A DNA stretch of 64,000 bases from Stenotrophomonas maltophilia (lineage in GTDB: Bacteria > Pseudomonadota > Gammaproteobacteria > Xanthomonadales > Xanthomonadaceae): NCBI GenBank assembly GCA_002363385.1, contig DEVL01000003.1:372505-436504 (forward strand), written 5' to 3'. A program made the position numbers and the translations under genes. The notes under the pieces are model-generated. The model did no database searches, had not been told where the DNA came from, and worked only from the letters and a program-made list of their open reading frames with translations. Within the stretch, counting starts at the first letter, position 1. Each line of letters opens with the position of its first letter. Below are positions 30,407-39,760 of this stretch, in pieces.

Positions 30407-30919
30407 ATGGCTCTCCTGCCCATTCTTGAATTTCCCGATCCGCGCCTGCGCACCAAGGCCGCGTTGATGGATGCCGCCGACGTGACCACGCCGGCGTTCC
30501 AGACCCTGATCGATGACATGTTCCAGACCATGTACGACGCGCCGGGCATCGGCCTGGCCGCCAGCCAGGTCGACGTGCACAAGCGTTTCATGGTGATCGA
30601 CGTCAGTGAGGAGAAGGACACCCCGATGGTGTTCATCAACCCGGAGATCGTCGCCAACGAAGGGGGCCAGGTCTATCAGGAAGGCTGCCTGTCGGTGCCG
30701 GGCATCTTTGCCGACGTCACCCGCGCCAACCAGATCACCGTGCGCTACCTGGACCGCCACGGCGTGGCCCAGGAACTGACCACCGACGGCGTGCTCGCCG
30801 TGTGCGTGCAGCACGAGATGGACCACCTGGACGGCAAGCTGTTCATTGATTACCTCTCCCCGCTCAAGCGCGAGATGGTGCGCAAGAAGCTGGCCAAGCA
30901 GCGCAAGCACGTTGCCTGA
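30407..30919 (+). CDS. def: Peptide deformylase
   Basis: Metalloenzyme that removes the formyl group from new proteins; 170 residues. All three motifs are present: GIGLAASQ (47-54), EGCLSVP with metal ligand Cys94, and QHEMDHLDG with His136, Glu137 and His140. The gene heads def-fmt-rsmB, so formylation (Fmt) and deformylation (Def) are encoded together. It is divergent from the LysM gene. A TAGAAT hexamer at about 30355 could serve as a -10, but no matching -35 is evident. Confidence 0.97.
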   Translation: MALLPILEFPDPRLRTKAALMDAADVTTPAFQTLIDDMFQTMYDAPGIGLAASQVDVHKRFMVIDVSEEKDTPMVFINPEIVANEGGQVYQEGCLSVPGIFADVTRANQITVRYLDRHGVAQELTTDGVLAVCVQHEMDHLDGKLFIDYLSPLKREMVRKKLAKQRKHVA

Positions 30920-31018
30920 GGTGATTGCAGCGACCGCCGCGCGGGTCGACCGCGCGACGTGTCCTGTCGCGCGGCGCCGGACATCGGCGCCGTTTTACGT
31001 TCTGTTAGTGGGGTCGCC

Positions 31019-31942
31019 ATGAAGATTGTCTTTGCCGGTACGCCGGCGTTCGCCGTGTCCTCGCTGCGCGCTGCAGCCCGCCACCATGAAGTGGTCGCGG
31101 TGTACACCCAGCCTGATCGGCCCGCCGGCCGCGGTCGTGGCCTGGCGCCCTCGCCGGTCAAGCTGGAAGCGATCGCGCGCGGCATCCCGGTGTTCCAGCC
31201 GGAAAGCCTCAAGACCCCCGACGCCCAGCAGCAGCTGCGCGACCTGCAGCCGGATCTGATGGTGGTGGTGGCCTATGGCCTGATCCTGCCCAAGGCCGTG
31301 TTGGCGATCCCGACCCACGGCTGCTGGAACGTGCACGCCTCCCTGCTGCCGCGCTGGCGCGGTGCCGCGCCGATCCAGCGGGCGATCCAGGCCGGCGATA
31401 CCGAAACCGGCGTGTGCCTGATGCAGATGGAAGCGGGGCTGGACACCGGCCCGGTGCTGCTCAAGCAGCACATCGCGATCGGTGCCAACGATACCGGTGG
31501 CCAGTTGCACGATCGCCTGGCTGCATTGGGTGAGCAGGTGCTGTCCGATGGCCTGGGCCTGCTGCGTGCCGGCATCAAGCCGATCGCGCAGCCGCAGCCC
31601 GAGGCGGGCGTTACCTACGCACACAAGCTGGACAAGGCCGAAGCCCGTCTGGACTGGTCCGACGATGCCCAGGCCCTGGCCCGTACCGTGCGCGCCTTCA
31701 ACCCGTGGCCGATCGCCGAGGCGACATTGGCCGGCGAGCGCGTCCGCATCCACGGTGCGATCGCGCTGGAGGACAACCAGGGCAAGGCGCCCGGCACGCT
31801 GCTGGCCGCCTCGCGCGACGGCATCGACATCGCCTGCGGCCAGGGTGCGCTGCGCCTGCGGGTGCTGCAGCGCGAGGGTGGCAAGGCGATCACCGCCGCC
31901 GACTATCTCAATGCCCGTCGTGATCTTGGCGTGGGTGCCTGA
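31019..31942 (+). CDS. fmt: Methionyl-tRNA formyltransferase
   Basis: Transfers a formyl group from 10-formyltetrahydrofolate to the initiator Met-tRNA; 307 residues. The N-terminus (KIVFAGTPAFAVSSLRAA) and the catalytic loop (NVHASLLPRWRGAAPIQRAI) are typical of Fmt. The FNPWPIAEA segment lies in the C-terminal OB-like domain. ATG 31019; earlier in-frame codons have no family match. rsmB starts one base after its stop codon, so the two are surely co-transcribed. Confidence 0.97.
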   Translation: MKIVFAGTPAFAVSSLRAAARHHEVVAVYTQPDRPAGRGRGLAPSPVKLEAIARGIPVFQPESLKTPDAQQQLRDLQPDLMVVVAYGLILPKAVLAIPTHGCWNVHASLLPRWRGAAPIQRAIQAGDTETGVCLMQMEAGLDTGPVLLKQHIAIGANDTGGQLHDRLAALGEQVLSDGLGLLRAGIKPIAQPQPEAGVTYAHKLDKAEARLDWSDDAQALARTVRAFNPWPIAEATLAGERVRIHGAIALEDNQGKAPGTLLAASRDGIDIACGQGALRLRVLQREGGKAITAADYLNARRDLGVGA

Positions 31943-31943
31943 G

Positions 31944-33287
31944 ATGACCAACGCGCGTCCCGGCAAGCCTGCAGGCCCCTACACCGCCCATACCGCCCCC
32001 GGCGTGCCGACCCGCGTGCTGGCCGCGCGCGTGCTGGCCCAGGTGATCGGCCGCGGCCGTTCGCTCAAGGCCGAACTGGCCACCGCACTGCCGACACTGG
32101 ACGACAGCCGCGACCGTGCGCTGCTGGAGGCGCTGTGCTTTGCCGTGCTGCGTCGCCGCGCCGCGTATGACGCCGCACTGTCGCAATGGATGCCGCGGCC
32201 ACTGAGTGTGCGGGAAGACGAACTGCGCGCGCTGCTGCTGGTCGGCTTCGCCCAGCTCGACGCGCTGGAGCTGCCGGCGCACGCCGCGCTGTCGGCCACG
32301 GTCGACGCTGCCCGCGCGATGGGCCGTGATCGCCAGGCCGGCATGGTCAATGCGCTGCTGCGCCGCGCCCAGCGCGAAGGCATTCCGCCGCTGCCGGCGC
32401 GCGATGCCTTCCCGCTGTGGATGGCCGAGAAGATCGAACAGGATTGGCCGGAGGAGGCCGATGCCGTGTTCAGTGCGAGCCTGCAGGCCGCGCCGCTGTG
32501 GCTGCGGGTCAACCGCCAGCACAGCAGCCGCGATGCGATGTTGCAGCAGTTGGAGGCAGCCGGTATCGCGGCCGAGCCATCCAGCGTGGGTGCCGACGCG
32601 ATCTGCCTGCCGGTGCCGGTAGCCGTGTCCGCGCTGCCAGGCTTCGCCGATGGCGCGCTGTCGGTGCAGGATCTGTCTGCCCAGCAGGTGGCCGATGCGC
32701 TCGCGCCGCGCCCGGGGTCGCGGGTGCTTGATGCCTGCGCCGCACCGGGCGGCAAGGCCGCACACCTGCTGGAGCGCGATCCCACCCTGCAGCTGTTGGC
32801 GCTGGACATCGATGCGCGCCGGCTCAAGCGGATCAGCGAAACGTTCGTGCGTACCGGCGTGGGCCAGAATGCGAAGGTACTGGCCGGTGACGCGACCGAT
32901 CCGGCCAGCTGGTGGGACGGGCAGTTGTTCGACACCATCCTGCTCGACGCCCCCTGTTCGGCCACGGGCATCATCCGCCGCCAGCCGGATGTGCTGGCGC
33001 ATCGTCGCGCGACCGACATCGACGCGCTGATCGCCTTGCAGGCACGCCTGCTGGATGCCTGCTGGACGATGCTTACCCCGGGTGGAACCCTGCTGTATGC
33101 GACATGTTCAATCCTGCGCGATGAAAATCAGTTCCAGGTGGAAGCCTTCCTGCAGCGCACCCGTGATGCCGGCTTCCTGCCGCTGGGCGAGGCGTATGGC
33201 CACGATTCCTGGGCCGGGCGCCAGCGCCTGCCAGGTGAGAACGGTGCTGACGGCTTCTTTTATGCGCGTCTGTTAAAGAAGGGCTGA
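31944..33287 (+). CDS. rsmB: 16S rRNA m5C967 methyltransferase
   Basis: SAM-dependent enzyme that methylates C967 of 16S rRNA; 447 residues. The N-terminal NusB-like RNA-binding domain (about 20-140) includes RALLEALCFAVLRRRAAYDA. The methyltransferase part has SAM motif I (VLDACAAPGGKAAHLLE) and the two catalytic Cys motifs: TILLDAPCSATGIIRRQPD (nucleophile side) and LLYATCSILRDEN. The start ATG follows the fmt stop by one base. Third gene of the def operon. Confidence 0.95.
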   Translation: MTNARPGKPAGPYTAHTAPGVPTRVLAARVLAQVIGRGRSLKAELATALPTLDDSRDRALLEALCFAVLRRRAAYDAALSQWMPRPLSVREDELRALLLVGFAQLDALELPAHAALSATVDAARAMGRDRQAGMVNALLRRAQREGIPPLPARDAFPLWMAEKIEQDWPEEADAVFSASLQAAPLWLRVNRQHSSRDAMLQQLEAAGIAAEPSSVGADAICLPVPVAVSALPGFADGALSVQDLSAQQVADALAPRPGSRVLDACAAPGGKAAHLLERDPTLQLLALDIDARRLKRISETFVRTGVGQNAKVLAGDATDPASWWDGQLFDTILLDAPCSATGIIRRQPDVLAHRRATDIDALIALQARLLDACWTMLTPGGTLLYATCSILRDENQFQVEAFLQRTRDAGFLPLGEAYGHDSWAGRQRLPGENGADGFFYARLLKKG

Positions 33288-33313
33288 TCCGAACCCGGCT
33301 AGAATTCCGCCCC

Positions 33314-35035
33314 ATGCTAAAAAACCGCGCATCCCGAGAGTTCTGGCTGCTTGCCCTGATGGCCCTGCTCGTTCTGGGGGCTGGCCTGGGCATGCGTGAT
33401 CCGTGGCCGTCCGATGAGCCACGCTTTGCGCTGGTCGCCAAGCAGATGGTGGAGAGCGGCGACTGGCTGTTCCCGCATCGCGGCACCGAGCTGTATTCGG
33501 ATAAGCCGCCCATGCTGATGTGGTCGCAGGCGACCTTGTACACACTGATCGGCGACTGGCGCGTGGCGTTCCTGTTGCCCTCGTTGCTGGCCGCGCTGGG
33601 GACGCTGGCCTGCGTCTATGACCTCGGCCGCCGCCTGTGGACACGGCGGGTCGGGTTGTACGCGGCGTGGGCGCTGCTGTTCGCGCTTCACTTCACCTTC
33701 CAGTCCAAGAAAGCCCAGATCGACCCCCTGGTGGTCTTCTTCATCACGTTGGCCAACTACGGCCTGCTGCGGCACCTGCTCAGTGGGCCGGCGTGGCGAT
33801 GGTGGTGGCTGGGCTGGTTCGCTGCCGGGCTGGGGGTGATCACCAAGGGCGTGGGGGTGATCGCGCTGCTGATGATCGTGCCGGCCGCGGTGGCATCGGT
33901 GCTGGGCTGGCCGCGGGTCAAGCTGCACATCCGCGACTGGCGCTTCTGGGTCGGTCCGCTGGCGTTCGTGCTGGCGATTGCGTTGTGGCTGGTGCCGATG
34001 GTGGTGACCGCACTGGGCAGCGGCTCGACCGAGTACCGCGCCTATCTGGATGACATCCTGTTCCGGCAGACCGCCAAGCGGTACGCGCAGTCCTGGGATC
34101 ACCACCAGCCCTGGTGGTATTTCCTGGGCACGATGCCGTCGATGTGGATTCCGGCCTTCCTGGCGATTCCGTGGGCGATTCCGGCCTGGCGCCGGCGTCT
34201 GCAGCGCCGCGATGCGCGCTACCTGCTGCCGCTGGTGTGGTGGTTGCTGATCGTGCTGTTCTTCTCGATCCCCAACGGCAAGCGTGACGTCTACATCCTG
34301 CCGGCGCTGCCGATGTTCTGCCTGGCGCTGGCGCCGCTGTTGCCGGGACTGCTGCGCAAGCGCGCGTTCCAGTGGCTGCTGGGCGGTTTTGTCGCGCTGC
34401 TGGCGCTGGGCCTGCTCGGCATCGGCATCTCGATGTTGCTGGGGCAGCCGGGCTTCGAGCGCAAACTGATTCTGGACCGGGGCATCGATACCGCGGTGAC
34501 CTCCGGCCTGGGCTGGGTGGCCGTGGCGCTGGGCAGTTGGGCGGTGCTCACCCTGTGCGTCGCCGGCGTGCGGCGCTTCCATCTGGCGGTCGTGGCGACG
34601 CTGACCATGGCGTGGGTGGCGTTCGGGCTGATCGGCTACCCCCTGTTCAACGACTCCAGCTCCGCGCGGGGCCTGATGCAACAGGTCGGCCAGCGCATCG
34701 GCCCGGATGCGGAACTGGGCCTGGTGGCCTGGAAAGAACAGAACCTGCTGATGGCCGACCGTGATGCGGCCACCTTCGGTTTCAACCGCCGTTGGGACCG
34801 CCAGCTCGCCGACGGCGTTGCCTGGCAGGCGGCGCTGCCGCAGCAGCGCTGGCTGCTGGTGCAGGAGGACGCGCTGCTGGCCTGTGTGGACCGCACCAGC
34901 GCCGAGCTGGCCGGGGTCGCCAACCGTCGTCGTTGGTGGTTGGTAAGGCCGGGTGACATCCATGGCCCCTGCGTGGCCAGTGCCGAGGAACAGGCACGCG
35001 AGCGCGCGCTGCACCGGATCGACGGCGATGAGTGA
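33314..35035 (+). CDS. ArnT/PMT-like glycosyltransferase (GT83 type)
   Basis: A polytopic inner-membrane glycosyltransferase of 573 residues that would use a polyprenyl-phosphate sugar donor. The N-terminal DPWPSDEPRFALVAKQMVES carries the DEPR motif with the catalytic acidic residue seen in ArnT. YSDKPPMLMWSQATLYTLIG is a second family signature. At least ten hydrophobic helices follow. In relatives the acceptor is lipid A (4-amino-arabinose) or another envelope glycan. No arn synthesis genes lie in the window, so the sugar cannot be named. A TAGAAT hexamer at 33300-33305 may be its -10. The next gene is an O-antigen ligase-like protein 36 bp downstream. Confidence 0.85.
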   Translation: MLKNRASREFWLLALMALLVLGAGLGMRDPWPSDEPRFALVAKQMVESGDWLFPHRGTELYSDKPPMLMWSQATLYTLIGDWRVAFLLPSLLAALGTLACVYDLGRRLWTRRVGLYAAWALLFALHFTFQSKKAQIDPLVVFFITLANYGLLRHLLSGPAWRWWWLGWFAAGLGVITKGVGVIALLMIVPAAVASVLGWPRVKLHIRDWRFWVGPLAFVLAIALWLVPMVVTALGSGSTEYRAYLDDILFRQTAKRYAQSWDHHQPWWYFLGTMPSMWIPAFLAIPWAIPAWRRRLQRRDARYLLPLVWWLLIVLFFSIPNGKRDVYILPALPMFCLALAPLLPGLLRKRAFQWLLGGFVALLALGLLGIGISMLLGQPGFERKLILDRGIDTAVTSGLGWVAVALGSWAVLTLCVAGVRRFHLAVVATLTMAWVAFGLIGYPLFNDSSSARGLMQQVGQRIGPDAELGLVAWKEQNLLMADRDAATFGFNRRWDRQLADGVAWQAALPQQRWLLVQEDALLACVDRTSAELAGVANRRRWWLVRPGDIHGPCVASAEEQARERALHRIDGDE

Positions 35036-35071
35036 TCTCTGCACTGCTGCGTGTGGCAATCGAGGTTGGCA

Positions 35072-36373
35072 ATGACGTTCTCCTCCGCATCCGGGCCGGC
35101 CGCGCCTGTCTCCCTGCCGCCGCTGCAGGGACGTGCCGGCGTGGCCCATTGGATCGCCACCGTCGGCCTGTTCTGCATGCCCGCGCTGGTGTTGACGCTG
35201 CCGCAGAACCTGCTGCCCTACGGGATCCTGTTGCTGCTGAGCACGCTGCTGGCGCCGGACTACCTGTGGCGCGCGCGGGGCGTGGCGGGGCGCCCCGTGA
35301 AGGTGTTGACCTGGTTGATGCTGGCGGCGATCGGCTTTGCGCTGCTGTCGATGTATCTGTTCGAGCAGGGGCTGCGTGATATCGACAACCGCTCGCGGTT
35401 CGTGGTGATCCCCTGGATCGCGCTGTGGGTGTGCGCATTGCGCCCGGACATCCGGTGGCTGTGGGCAGGCGCGCTGGCCGGCCTGATCGGCACGATGGTG
35501 CTGTCGATCCTGCAGGTCGCCGGCGGCGCGCCGCGTGCCGACCTGAGTACCAACGCCATCGTGCTGGCCGACATCGTGCTGGTGCTGATGGTGCTGCTGG
35601 TGTTCTGCCGGCCGCACCAGCGCTGGACCTGGGTGATCGTGGGCATGGTGGCCGGCTGCGTGACCATCGTGCTCAGCGGTAGCCGGGGTGTCTGGCTGGC
35701 GCTGCTGGCGTTGCTGGTGGTGATGGCAATGAGCCTGCGCTGGCGCACCGGGCCCGCGCGCCTGGGCGTGCTGCTGGCTCTGGTGGCGATTGCCGCCACC
35801 TTGACCCTGACCATTCCCAGCCTGCGCGAGCAGGTCCGGCTGACCGAGCTCAAGCACGACGTGGTGCGGATGGAGCGCGGTGACAGCGATTCCTCGGCCG
35901 GTGCCCGTGTGGAGCGGTTGCAGGTGGCCTATGAGACCTTCCTCGATCATCCGCTGACCGGCGTGGGCATCGGCCATTTCGACAGCGCGATGCAGCGACT
36001 GCCGGTGTGCCGGGATGATCCGGCCGAGCAGCGCTGCCATCTGGGCCACGCGCACAACGATCTGGCCGAGTGGGCCGCGACCCAGGGCGCGCCGGGCCTG
36101 CTGTTGCTGCTGGCCATCTACGGCGTGCCGCTGTGGGTGTTCATCGGCCTGCACCGGCGCAGCGGCGAGCAGACCTTCCGTGGCCCGGCCGCTGCCGGGA
36201 TCATGGTGGTGGTGACCTATGTGCTGTGCGGGATCACCCAGTCGATGTTCGCGCACCAGATCACGGCCAGCTTCTACGTCACCATCGTCGGCCTGCTGGC
36301 CGGGCTGTCCATCGTCCAGGGCCATACGCGTCGTCTGGCGTTGGCGCGTGCCAGGGCTCAGCCGCCGCGCTGA
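35072..36373 (+). CDS. O-antigen ligase family membrane protein (WaaL/Wzy_C domain)
   Basis: A 433-residue inner-membrane protein with about eleven helices and a large periplasmic loop. The conserved region has LSGSRGVWLALLAL and, in the loop, YETFLDHPLTGVGIGHF followed by GHAHNDLAEWAATQGAPGL, the H-N-x-x-L signature of the Wzy_C/O-antigen ligase family. Such proteins join O-antigen or other polysaccharide to lipid A-core, or to proteins in some species. It follows the ArnT-like gene. Its last 16 bp overlap the 3' end of the convergent GT2 gene. Confidence 0.88.
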   Translation: MTFSSASGPAAPVSLPPLQGRAGVAHWIATVGLFCMPALVLTLPQNLLPYGILLLLSTLLAPDYLWRARGVAGRPVKVLTWLMLAAIGFALLSMYLFEQGLRDIDNRSRFVVIPWIALWVCALRPDIRWLWAGALAGLIGTMVLSILQVAGGAPRADLSTNAIVLADIVLVLMVLLVFCRPHQRWTWVIVGMVAGCVTIVLSGSRGVWLALLALLVVMAMSLRWRTGPARLGVLLALVAIAATLTLTIPSLREQVRLTELKHDVVRMERGDSDSSAGARVERLQVAYETFLDHPLTGVGIGHFDSAMQRLPVCRDDPAEQRCHLGHAHNDLAEWAATQGAPGLLLLLAIYGVPLWVFIGLHRRSGEQTFRGPAAAGIMVVVTYVLCGITQSMFAHQITASFYVTIVGLLAGLSIVQGHTRRLALARARAQPPR

Positions 36374-37176
36374 TCCCGCGGCGGGTCGGTGACCGGCTGC
36401 CCGTTCTGCAGCATCCACAGCATGATGGTCTTCTGGCGCACGTAGTTGGCGCGGACATAGGCATAGACCAGCCCGTGCCAGCCATCGCGGAAGCCGCCGC
36501 GCAGCAGCAGTCCACGCCAGAACCGCCATGCCGGGGCCAGGATCAGCTTGGGCAGCGTGGCGCGCTTGCCGCGCGCGAACTCGTGCTCGGCCATCATCCG
36601 TGCGTAGCGCTGGGTCTTGAGCAGCTGCTGCTCCAGCGAACGGTAGGGGTAATGGATCAGATCGCCATGCAGGGTGCCGACCGCCCCGTCGACGCTGGCT
36701 GCCTCATGGATCTCTCGTTTGCCGCGCCAGCCGCCATGGCGGCGGTCGAACAGGCGCAGGACCCGGTCCGGGTAGGCGTTGCCATGCTTCAGGAAATTGC
36801 CGAAGTACTCGGAGAGCCGTGCGAACCGGTAGCCGTGGTGGCCGGCGAAACCGTTGGCCTGGGCGGACAGGATCGCCTCACGCAGGGCATCGCTGATGCG
36901 CTCATCTGCGTCCAGGCACAGCACCCAGTCATGCGTGGCCTGCGCGACACAGAACGCCTTCTGGCTGCGGAAACCATCGAAAGGACGTTGCAGGACCCGG
37001 GCGCCGGCGGCCGTCGCGATCGACACGGTCGCATCGGTGGACTGTGAGTCCACCACGACGATCTCGTCGCAGAAGGCCAGCGAGGTCAGACAGTCGCCGA
37101 TGCGGTCGGCCTCATTGAACGCGATAATGCAGGCCGAAATGCGAGGCCGTTCAGTGGGAGCGGTCGAGGAGGACAT
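36358..37176 (-). CDS. Glycosyltransferase family 2, LPS core type (WaaE/KdtX-like)
   Basis: Cytoplasmic-face glycosyltransferase of 272 residues. The GT-A fold shows ISACIIAFNEADRIGDCL, the donor motif DEIVVVDSQSTDAT and the DXD-like LCLDADERIS. The C-terminal helices include HGDLIHYPYRSLEQQL, found in beta-1,4-glucosyltransferases acting on LPS inner core. The start codon at 37176 overlaps, on the opposite strand, the first ATG of the next gene. The 3' end overlaps the O-antigen ligase gene. Acceptor not proven. Confidence 0.87.
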   Translation of the reverse strand: MSSSTAPTERPRISACIIAFNEADRIGDCLTSLAFCDEIVVVDSQSTDATVSIATAAGARVLQRPFDGFRSQKAFCVAQATHDWVLCLDADERISDALREAILSAQANGFAGHHGYRFARLSEYFGNFLKHGNAYPDRVLRLFDRRHGGWRGKREIHEAASVDGAVGTLHGDLIHYPYRSLEQQLLKTQRYARMMAEHEFARGKRATLPKLILAPAWRFWRGLLLRGGFRDGWHGLVYAYVRANYVRQKTIMLWMLQNGQPVTDPPRDQRGG

Positions 37177-37177
37177 G

Positions 37178-38233
37178 ATGGCCGAGTACCTGCTGTTTGC
37201 GACGGAGCGTTATGCGCTGCCCATTCTCGCCCCTCTGGCGCAGGCGTTGCACGCATCCGGTCAATCGGTGTCGGCCTGGTTCGCCGATGGCGCCGCTGGC
37301 GCGTCGCTGCCGGGGGTGCCCAATGTGGGCCTGAAAGACGCGCTGGCACTGCGCCCGCGCGCGGTCTTCAGCGCCGCCAACTGGGTGCCGCCGTTCATCG
37401 CCGGGGCCAAGGTGCAGGTCTTCCACGGCTTCAATGTACAGAAGCGCGACAGCGCCCGCGGCCATTTCCGGGTGCGCGGCCTGTTCGATCTGTACTGCAC
37501 GCAGGGCCCGGCCACGACCGCCCCGTTCCGCGAGCTGGCCGCGCGCGAGGGCCACTTCGCCGTGGCCGAGACCGGTTGGCCCAAGCTGGACCCGCTGTTC
37601 CGCGATGACGGTGGTCTGAGCGCGGGATTGCGCGTGCCGGCACAGGGCCGCCCGGTGATCCTGTTCGGCTCCACCTTCACCGAGCGGCTGAGCGCCGCGC
37701 CGCACCTGTACGAGCAGATCGCGGCCGATATCGCCCGCGGCGAGCACCACTGGCTGCTGACTCTGCACCCCAAGTGCGCCCCGGAGTTGTTCGACCGTTA
37801 CCGCGCGCTGGCCGGCCCGCATGCGCGCTTCATCGAGCCGGAACAGGTGATGGCCGCGCAGCGCGCCGCCGATGTGCTGGTCTCGGACACTTCCTCGATC
37901 GTCTCGGAGTTCATCGTGCAGCACAAACCGGTGGTGACCTTCCGTAATCGTGTCCCCCAGCCGCACATGATCGATTTCGACGAGGCCACCCAACTGCCGG
38001 CGATGCTGGCCCAGGCGTTGAATCCCGCCCCGGCGTTGATGGCCGAGATCCGCCGCTACGCCGATACCATCCATCCGTTCCGCGATGGATACTCCTCCGA
38101 GCGGGTGATCGCGGCGACCGAGGATTTTCTTGCGGGTGAACTCGGCACGCTCAAGCGCAAGCCGTTCGGTGCGTGGACGCGCAGTCTGCAGATCCGCAAG
38201 GAGCTCGGGTATTGGGGACCAGCAAAGCGGTAA
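37178..38233 (+). CDS. CDP-glycerol glycerophosphotransferase-like protein
   Basis: A 351-residue protein with a GT-B-like, TagB/TagF-type fold. Seen: an N-terminal half with PLAQALHASGQSVSAWFADG, KVQVFHGFNVQKRD (the family's HG motif) and CTQGPATTAPF, then ILFGSTFTE and LLTLHPKC, and ADVLVSDTSSIVSEFIVQHK with the conserved SDxSS. Members transfer polyol-phosphates to cell-surface polymers; in Gram-negatives some decorate LPS or capsule. Two ATGs are adjacent (37175 and 37178); AGGAGG at 37167-37172 fits the second better (five-base spacing). Confidence 0.82.
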   Translation: MAEYLLFATERYALPILAPLAQALHASGQSVSAWFADGAAGASLPGVPNVGLKDALALRPRAVFSAANWVPPFIAGAKVQVFHGFNVQKRDSARGHFRVRGLFDLYCTQGPATTAPFRELAAREGHFAVAETGWPKLDPLFRDDGGLSAGLRVPAQGRPVILFGSTFTERLSAAPHLYEQIAADIARGEHHWLLTLHPKCAPELFDRYRALAGPHARFIEPEQVMAAQRAADVLVSDTSSIVSEFIVQHKPVVTFRNRVPQPHMIDFDEATQLPAMLAQALNPAPALMAEIRRYADTIHPFRDGYSSERVIAATEDFLAGELGTLKRKPFGAWTRSLQIRKELGYWGPAKR

Positions 38234-38242
38234 GGCTCTCTC

Positions 38243-39760
38243 CTACCAGCGCAGGCGACGGTTCGCCAGCGCGCGGCCCAACTGTTCGTACACCGCACGC
38301 GCCTCCGCTTCCGGCAGGTACTGCAGCACCAGTGGCGTGCCCATGCCTGCACCCGCGGTATCCAGCCATACGCTGGCGGTGCCCAGCCGGCGGTCCAGCG
38401 GCGAACGGATCAGGCGCAGCGCCTGCAGCTTGTCCAGTTCGGCAAAGCGCCACCAGCGCTGCCACCATCCTCCACGGACGGCGACGTAGTCGTCATCCAG
38501 GTGATAGCCGATGCGGACCATCTGCCGGTGCGCGCGGAACGCCGCCCACGGCAACCACAGCAGCAACACCGCGCCCCATGCCCCGCCGTACCAGATCGCT
38601 GCCGCCGTCAGCAGCGGAACGAGGCACAGCGCGCCCAGGCACAGCCGCCACCAACCGCGCATCTGCACCGGCTGCCAGCGCGCCGGCGGCCAGTGCAGGT
38701 GCGGCAGCAGATGCTGGACCAGCCCATCGCAGACGGCCGGCGTGGCCAGCGGGGCCAGCTCACGCAGATCGCGCCGCTCGCCTTCGCCGGGATTGCCGGC
38801 AGCGATATCGATACGTAGTTGCCGGCGCTGGAACCATCGCTGCAGCGCGCTCTCGCGCAGTGTCCACGCCTGGATGCGGCGCCGCGCGACACTGGTACGC
38901 ATGCGGGTCAGCAAGCCGCTGGCCACGGTCAGCCGACGCTCGTGCTCACTGAGCCGGAAGCCGTAGTAGCGCAGCAGCGCGAGCACCACCGACAACACCC
39001 GCAGCATCACCCAGAAGCCGACCACGGCGATGAAGGCGCCAACCGCCCACAGCCCCATCCCGGGATGCAGGTGGCTGGCATAGCCGAAGGCCTGCCGGCC
39101 GCCGGCCTCGATCACATCGGAGACGCTGCCACGCGGGAACAACTGCACCATCGCGCCCAGCACTGCCACCACCACGACCCAGCCGCGGTTGGAGAGCAGG
39201 CCGATACGGACCACCTCGCCGGGGCTCAAGGCCAGCAGCACATCTTCGGCCGGTTCGGCCGCAGCGGTGTCGCCCTCGGCCGTGGCCGGCACTGCCTGAC
39301 CGCGCTGGCGTACCAGGCGCTCCAGGGCCAGCGCCTGATCGAGCTTGAGTACCCGCATTTCCGCTTCGGGGCGATGGCCGCCGGCCGATTCCAGCTTCAG
39401 CTCGGCCACGCCAAACAGGCGATGCAGCGGGTTCTGATGGACCGCCACGTTGTGGATGCGCGCGAACGGAATCTCGCGACGATTGCGCGCGAACACGCCA
39501 CTGCGCACGGTGATGGCCGACGCGCCGATCCGATAGCGATAGGTGAGGTACTGCAGCACCGAGAACGCCACCAGCGCCACCACGGCGATCACCGGGCCGA
39601 GTGACAGCCACAGCTCATCGCGATCGCCGCGCTGGCCGAACACCACCAGCGCGATCAGCGGTATCAAGCCCTGACGCAGCTGCATCAGCAGCACGAACAG
39701 CCATGACCAGGGATGCAGCCGCTGCTCCGGCGCGGCGTCAAGCGGCGGCGGCGTACTCAC
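38243..39760 (-). CDS. Bacterial PH-domain membrane protein (YdbT-like)
   Basis: A 505-residue membrane protein with paired helices (FVLLMQLRQGLIPLIALVVF, VIAVVALVAFSVLQYLTYRY) alternating with bPH2 (DUF304) domains. The recurrent pattern is YRIGASAITVRSGVFARNRR and FARIHNVAVHQNPLHRLFGV in the first copy, with two weaker copies later (SGLLTRMRTSVARRRIQAW; YVAVRGGWWQRWWRFAELDK). It overlaps the upstream smaller PH protein by four bases. YdbS/YdbT pairs are widespread; their role is unknown, although relatives confer resistance to some bacteriocins. Confidence 0.87.
   Translation of the reverse strand: MSTPPPLDAAPEQRLHPWSWLFVLLMQLRQGLIPLIALVVFGQRGDRDELWLSLGPVIAVVALVAFSVLQYLTYRYRIGASAITVRSGVFARNRREIPFARIHNVAVHQNPLHRLFGVAELKLESAGGHRPEAEMRVLKLDQALALERLVRQRGQAVPATAEGDTAAAEPAEDVLLALSPGEVVRIGLLSNRGWVVVVAVLGAMVQLFPRGSVSDVIEAGGRQAFGYASHLHPGMGLWAVGAFIAVVGFWVMLRVLSVVLALLRYYGFRLSEHERRLTVASGLLTRMRTSVARRRIQAWTLRESALQRWFQRRQLRIDIAAGNPGEGERRDLRELAPLATPAVCDGLVQHLLPHLHWPPARWQPVQMRGWWRLCLGALCLVPLLTAAAIWYGGAWGAVLLLWLPWAAFRAHRQMVRIGYHLDDDYVAVRGGWWQRWWRFAELDKLQALRLIRSPLDRRLGTASVWLDTAGAGMGTPLVLQYLPEAEARAVYEQLGRALANRRLRW

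Noticed and set aside
33317..36529. A 1070-codon open frame antisense to the ArnT-like and O-antigen ligase genes
   Set aside because: Composition is Gln/His/Arg-rich with no family; the opposite strand has recognisable transmembrane glycan enzymes.
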